A stretch of 64,000 nucleotides of DNA from Gigaspora margarita. Taxonomy: Eukaryota > Glomeromycota > Glomeromycetes > Diversisporales > Gigasporaceae. This document shows, piece after piece, positions 58,599 to 64,000 of the stretch. The position numbers and the translations under genes were made by a program. Below the pieces are notes generated by a model. The model saw nothing but the letters and a program-made list of their open reading frames with translations, was not told the DNA's origin and ran no database searches. The stretch is from positions 88,248 through 152,247 of the forward strand of contig WTPW01000358.1 in NCBI GenBank assembly GCA_009809945.1, read 5' to 3'. Numbering within the stretch: position 1 is the first letter of the stretch; each line of letters begins with the position of its first letter.

Positions 58599-58795
58599 CT
58601 TGTTTAGTATCCAAATATACATATATATATACTCAGACTGAAACTAGTTTGCAAACTTTGGACAAGACCCAATAATCAAGTATGAGTCTGGTCTGAGTTT
58701 AAAATTTTGTAAAATTTAAAGTTTGAGTCTGGATCTGAACCAGACCAAACCAGAATAGACCAAACTAAACTAAACTTAGGGGCACTATTTATTAT

Positions 58796-59504
58796 TAAAA
58801 GAGTATGAAGACTTGATATTAACTTGGTGTCCATATCTGCTACTATTATACTTTTTTGAAATTATACAAGTTTAAAGGACTATATCTATTACATGTGCAA
58901 TATATGCTATAATTATTGCTAATAAAATATATAGTATATATAGTATAAATAAAATATATGAAACAAATAATATATATTTGACAAATAAAATATGTAGTAA
59001 ATGTGCTTTAAAAATGATATGCTTTATATATATTACATGTAATGAATTTGTTGCAGCAATTATCTAGCCAATCAGATTACAGATCTTATAGTTAAATAGT
59101 TATAAATTATGATCTTATCACTCATTGGTCAGATTTGGATAATCTATAACTCATTAGAATCTTGATGAGCTAATTCAAATTGTGGACATATTGAAATAAA
59201 GTTTTTAAAATGATATAAGGTCCAAATTTTTATTATTATAGAAGAGTTTTAAACTATGCACTATGAAATTTAATAAGTTTGGTTGCAGCTTTAAAACCTT
59301 TTACTAAAGCATATCATCAAATTTTGTATAAAATTTTTTTAGTACATGAGATCATATAAAAAAAATCAATAACACCCTAACCTTAATATAAAAAATAAAA
59401 GATATAGATTTATTTAACCAATCAGAATCAATTATAGCAAAATTAGCAATTAAAAATAATTATATAAGCACCAAAATTGGTACCTTATAGTATAAATTGG
59501 ATAT
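58796..59504. other. Geneless AT-rich stretch
   Basis: 58930-59040 has AATAAAATATATAGTA repetition. 59100-59180 resembles one block of the tandem repeat at 1886-2290. No gene. Confidence 0.45.
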
Positions 59505-59937
59505 TACAGGCTGAACAAATAACTATTAGGTACATACCTAGTATATACCAGCAAACAAGTTTCCTAGTATGTACTTAGTATTCAACCAAGGATCCATCAA
59601 ATAACAGTTGCATATTGGTAGCATATAGGATGCATATTGATAAGCTACTAGGAGGTAGATGAATATTGGTAACATAACAGTAACATACCAGAGCATCCTG
59701 GTATCTTATTGTTAGTACTATTTGGACTAAGAGTAAGATACCAAGATGTTCCAGTATGTTACTATTATATTACTAATATCAATCTACCTCCTGGTAGCTT
59801 ACCAATATGCATTTTATATGCTACTGATATGCAACTATTATTTGGCAAATCCTAGTTGAATACCAGGTACATACTAAGAACTTGTTTCTTAGTATGTACC
59901 TGACATGTACCTGGTAGCCATTTGTTCAACCTGTGTA
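59505..59937. mobile_element. Long palindromic element, 433 bp, TA-flanked
   Basis: TACAGGCTGAACAAATAACT opens and its counterpart ending ATTTGTTCAACCTGTGTA closes. The arms of about 210 bp stay complementary throughout (GTACATACTAAGAA, AGCTACTAGGAGGTAGAT, AGTAACATACCAGAGCATC) to a centre near 59720. Smaller mirror words inside each arm repeat the GTACxTAGTATxxAC theme. Confidence 0.87.
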
Positions 59938-60199
59938 TCTATTACTACCTGCACTATATTAGCAAGTTATCCAACTATAGTAACAATAATTGCAAAATAA
60001 CAGTCCAAAAATGATAAATTCTATACTAATGATTTTCTAACTATAGTAAATGCAATTACAAATATTGAAAATATTTTTAAAAAATATCCAATAGCACAAA
60101 AAGTAACAAAACTTATATCTAATGATTATCTTAATTATAATAAATTTTTTCATATATTGATTATAGTAAAAAAAATAAATAAATAAATAAAAATATAGT

Positions 60200-60292
60200 T
60201 ACCGTAAATAGCTGAATACAAGACCCAGGTCTGTTACATTCTACCAATTTTATGACCCTATAGGGGGATCTTTTATCTGGCTATTTACAATA
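60200..60292. mobile_element. Mini-MITE, about 93 bp
   Basis: TACCGTAAATAGCTGAATAC at the left and TCTGGCTATTTACAATAG at the right are imperfect inverted ends. GACCC...GGGGGATC also mirrors inside. Tentative. Confidence 0.5.
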
Positions 60293-60753
60293 GTTAAATA
60301 TTATATAAGGAAGTCTAGCACATTAAACACAAAATAAGATAAACAAGATATTAACAAAGAATTTAATAATAATACTACTAGAAAGTTATTTCAACTATGG
60401 CAACAATGATTTCAAAATAATATAGCACCAAAGACAACAAACCCCAAGTGTAAACCAACAAGTTAGTTTTTTACTATACAATGTATATTTATAAATAAAT
60501 AGTTTATAATAAGTATGTTTTTATTTAATAAACAATGTTGTTATAGTGATTACAATTAAGTATGCTGCTTCAATTATATAAGGTTATATAGTTTAATTCA
60601 ATGTTTTAAATGTATATTAGATTTTATATAACAATAATGCATACTATATCAATAGGTATAAAGTAGATTCCAGTATATCAAATGGTTTACTACTATCAAA
60701 GTAGTAATTAAAATAAATTGTTAAAGCTATCAAGATAAATAATATTTTGATAG
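60293..60753. other. Geneless AT-rich stretch
   Basis: No gene or clear repeat. Confidence 0.45.
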
Positions 60754-60929
60754 TACAAGTCACTCTCGTTATAGTAAAGTCATTGGGCTGAAGAATTTTC
60801 TTCACTATATCGAATATTCACTATATCGAGAGCTCTTTATATAGTAAAGTTTATATTTGTTCTAAAAAAATCTTCATTATAAGCAATCTTCACTATATTG
60901 AGAGTTCACTATAATGAGAGTGACTTGTA
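60754..60929. mobile_element. Pogo/Tigger-like MITE
   Basis: TACAAGTCACTCTCGTTATA, GT is answered by ACTATAATGAGAGTGACTTG, TA. Internal TTCACTATATCGA words repeat. TA borders and 176 bp fit a pogo-type non-autonomous element. Confidence 0.82.
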
Positions 60930-62674
60930 TACATCAATGAGCAAATAGTTAATTTTGGAAGTTACTCAATAAATACTTAAAAGATTATAGTAATAAGCTT
61001 TTTAATTAGTTTTTTTAATACACTGATTTGTATATTCTAAACTAATTAAAGCTATAATTTTTAACATTTAATTTATTTTTGTGATGCATTTCTGATTTTA
61101 TATGATTATTATCAGATTATCTAATTGTTCTTGTCTATTGCTAGATTAACTTTCAATTTTATCTTTAGTCAGAATGATCTTTGATTTCTATAAAGGTTTC
61201 AATGTTTTGATTTTTATAAATAATCTTATGGAACTTGACTTGTACTTCTTTGCACATATAGGTTGCTGTTTGAGCCACAAATGTATATTATGTTAGTATG
61301 AGATCAAAATTTTGGGTGTTCTAGCACCTTAATCAATGAGTAAAAAAGTGTTAGAAAATAAAATTTATTTAATGGAAATATTTTAAATTAGCCAAGCAAG
61401 TTAATAATTATGTAGTAATAAAACCTATTATGTAAATATGACATTTTTATTAATAAAAATATTGAAATGAGCTTGTTATTTAAATCAACAAACTTTTTAC
61501 AATAAACTCCTTTTTTTTATACCTGAATTGAAAAGTTTCACACTCAATTGAGTTTTCAAAGAGATCACACAAGCATCATCATAATCAGCAATGAATTATT
61601 ATTTTATTTCTCATACTAAATGTTTTTATGGTCAATAAAAAAAAAGGGAAGCTCAAAAATTAATAACTTTTACCAATATGGCAACAATTTCAACTATTCC
61701 CATCAATAATCTTTTTATTAAATACAACAATCAAACAACAACGAGGACCTAAAATTAGTAGCATATTATAATTGAAGTCAGTAAACGGAACAACAAAGAC
61801 TGCTGAAGTTGATGTTTCACAGAATATTTTCGAAGGTCCGAGCATTTGCCATGGTCGCTTTGTTTTTTTTATTTTTCGTTTTTTTTTTTTATTTTTAGTG
61901 TTTTTTTTTTATTTTTTGTGTTTTATATTTTCCCATTTTTTTTATTTTTGCGATAATATTTGACAAATAATAGAAGAACCGCTCAAATATTGACCGCAAT
62001 GTTGATTCTAATAAATGAGCACCATATCTCACCGAGGATGATGCTTGAGAAAATTTCACTACGTCATAAATTGCATATTCGAATTCTAAGTAAAAATTTT
62101 ATGTAAATATAAATATCGTTGAGCACCATAGCAATCAATTGCTAATCGCATTGAGAATGACGAACCCTATATGGGGTTCATTTAAAAATTTAATACATAA
62201 AATTTTTATAATTTTAATATGGTGATAGGAAAAGAAAACTTATAAATCTTACTTTTTGAAGATTTACTTTTATTATAAAATCATGTATGGCATTTGTGCA
62301 TAATAGTGGACGGGCATTAATTTGAAGTTTGACTTTTTGAGCATATTCCGAAATAATGTGCACTACTTTATACAATTAAATAGTTTAGTTAATTAAAATT
62401 TACAAGAATTATTTTTGCTACAATTATACTTTTGCATTCTTTTTTACAATTATACTTTTGCAGGTAATAGAAAAAAATAGAAAAAACAGTCTGCATTCTT
62501 AGTTTCTTATACAAAAAAATTTAACAAACTTTTTTTTTTTTTGAATTACATAAGCAATATAATTACAATGTTTTAAATCAAAAATTTTATTTAAAAAAAA
62601 AAAACATATTTAAAAAAAAATTTATTTACAACATTCACATTTTAGATGTTCCAACATATTTTTAACCAATTTCA
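60930..62674. other. Geneless stretch with a T-rich tract
   Basis: A fragment near 61775-61855 reads KSVNGTTKTAEVDVSQNIFE then GPS before a T-rich run (61860-61950); it is unrecognised and may be an exon relic on either strand. The rest is AT-rich without structure. Confidence 0.35.
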
Positions 62675-62915
62675 TATTTACGCGTATCTGCGCGTTATTT
62701 CAAGACAATGCGCGTTAATAGGGACATGCATGCGCGATATTTCGAATCATATCAAATTTTGGTTACAGAAGGACCCAGTTTTTGTTACATGATGTATGTA
62801 TATTTTGTAGGGAGCGCGTTATTTTGGGACGCACATGAATGTTATTTTGAGTCAAAAAAAAAACAAAAATCACACGTATGCGCGTTATTACGCATAATTA
62901 CACGTAATACAGTAT
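62675..62915. repeat. GCGCGTTATT-rich patch
   Basis: CTGCGCGTTATTTC, ATGCGCGTTAAT, GAGCGCGTTATTTT and ATGCGCGTTATTAC recur, with ACGCGTAT at the left and ACACGTAATACAGTA at the right. Possibly a member of the TAYCGTATAR mini-MITE kin or a decayed tandem repeat. Confidence 0.4.
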
Positions 62916-63470
62916 GAACTCTACATAATACATCATAGATGGTTAAAAGAATTTATAATATATATATTAATACTGACCATTATTATTTCTAATGAAAGTG
63001 ATAATTTAGTATTAAGATTTGTTTCAGTTCCCAACTCCCATAGCTGATAAGAATTTTTAATCTAATATTGATATTTTGAAGTTCTCAAATTTATATTATT
63101 AGCATCGTGTTTAGCAAATAAAATTTTTTCTCAAAAAATTTATTAACTAGTTTGTTAAAATATTCTTGGGTTGAATTTTGAAAAACTTTCATGAAATACA
63201 GTACAGTTATTTTAAATACAGTATATATAATATTTCTAATATCCTAAATTGAAATCTTAAGGGATTCACAAAATTCCGAATCTACCTACAACATATAAAT
63301 TGAACCGTAAAGTTGTTAGGAATGCAATATAGTTTGAAAGATATTAAAATTGAAAAGAAAAAACATTATTGAGTATTATATTATCGAAAAAATATTTTAC
63401 TAAACTTTTAATATAAAACTACGCAATAATAGCATCACTCGACATCCCCAGATAATTGCTATCTTGGGAT
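62916..63470. other. Geneless AT-rich stretch
   Basis: No gene or repeat recognised. Confidence 0.4.
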
Positions 63471-63514
63471 TTTAATAATAATAATAATAATAATGATAAT
63501 AATAATAATAATAA
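63471..63514. repeat. (TAA)n microsatellite
   Basis: About fourteen AAT/TAA units with one TGA variant. Confidence 0.9.
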
Positions 63515-63690
63515 AAAAAACTACGCAATCATATTTGATTTTATTAAATGAAAAATTATATGATTTTCTTACATAGCAAAACTCAAATACATTTAATAAA
63601 CCATACATATATGATTTTGGTTAAGCACATTATTATTTATATACTTGCTATGCAAATATTGCTATTTATACTTATAAAAGATATTTCATG

Positions 63691-64000
63691 CTAATTCTTA
63701 ACTACTTGAAACACTTCATAACCTGAAATTACAAATGAATTTTGGATTCCAATGTTAGGGTAGGAAGCTCTGGTAGATTGCCAATGATTACTGTTGTTTA
63801 GAGCATGTAAATCGTGACCAAGACCTAAAGTTGGACCATAATTATTATTGCAATAAATTGCTTTATTACCGTCAATAACGCATCCTAATTTTGCACTTTG
63901 AAGATCAGTAAGATCACTTATCGAAAATATGAAGCTATTCAATGTAGATTTATAGCACTGTCCTCTCCAATCACGTGGATTATAACCACCAACCAGCATA
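63691..64000 (-). CDS. TLDc-domain protein, C-terminal part
   Basis: The last 102 residues of a gene that continues past the right edge; the stop is at 63691-63693. GGYNPRDWRG, SFIFSISDL, the central AIYCNNNYGPTLGLGHDL motif, SYPNIG and the final YEVFQVVKN are the C-terminal half of a TLDc domain (PF07534). TLDc proteins are linked to oxidative-stress protection and, in animals and yeast (Oxr1), to V-ATPase regulation. In Glomeromycotina the domain is often joined to BTB/POZ or kinase domains, which would lie outside this window. The first Met visible is inside the domain and is not the start. Intact as far as seen. Confidence 0.9.
   Translation of the reverse strand, partial: MLVGGYNPRDWRGQCYKSTLNSFIFSISDLTDLQSAKLGCVIDGNKAIYCNNNYGPTLGLGHDLHALNNSNHWQSTRASYPNIGIQNSFVISGYEVFQVVKN

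Larger units (their letters stand above)
54571..58787. mobile_element. hAT-like element, 4.2 kb, exact 8-bp duplication, nested insertions
   Basis: The ends are TAGTGCTCCTA and TAGGGGCACTA (inverted). TTTATTAT is duplicated at 54563-54570 and 58788-58795. Subterminal arms of about 190 bp share AACTAGTTTG, AAATATACATATAT and CCAGACTGAAC-type words in inverted order. The 4217 bp hold no transposase; the inside is filled by further elements (55650, 57400, 58074) and AT-rich palindromes. Confidence 0.85.

Overview
The window is very AT-rich eukaryotic DNA with few genes. Short GT-AG introns, an F-box/leucine-rich-repeat gene, Sel1-like repeat remnants and a TLDc-domain gene are the mix seen in arbuscular mycorrhizal fungi (Glomeromycotina, Rhizophagus/Gigaspora type). 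That assignment is an inference from gene families and composition. I recognised no tRNA, rRNA or CRISPR array.

Layout. 0-15 kb holds no recognisable gene. It contains short DNA transposons, a roughly 200-bp self-complementary satellite, and two foldback elements of about 1.64 kb that are each one long palindrome. 15.8-17.4 kb is a minus-strand F-box plus LRR gene carrying three frameshifts. 18.5-19.9 kb is satellite DNA around an assembly gap of 554 N. 20.7-21.1 kb is a dead Sel1-repeat gene split by a small transposon. 24.0-27.6 kb is the best genic island: a five-exon DUF229 (sulfatase-like) membrane protein on the plus strand converging on a two-exon nucleotide-sugar transporter on the minus strand. 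29.7-30.1 kb encodes a small secreted histidine-rich protein. 30-34.4 kb is nested small transposons with a solo LTR. 34.6-43.9 kb is one full-length but broken Ty3/gypsy LTR element, with a host Sel1-repeat fragment between its RNase H and integrase regions and an extra reading frame after integrase. 44-63 kb is again geneless: a roughly 100-bp satellite pierced by small transposons, T-rich tandem repeats, and hAT-like elements of 1.0 and 4.2 kb with exact 8-bp target duplications. The right edge cuts a TLDc-domain gene.

The DUF229 protein and the sugar transporter could both act in the secretory pathway, but nothing in the sequence proves they work together. The strongest novelty lies in the DNA structure. 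Several families are built almost wholly of inverted repeats (the 1.64-kb foldbacks, the 200-bp satellite units, and palindromes of about 430, 433 and 219 bp), and many insertions are dated relative to each other by nesting and by intact target-site duplications.
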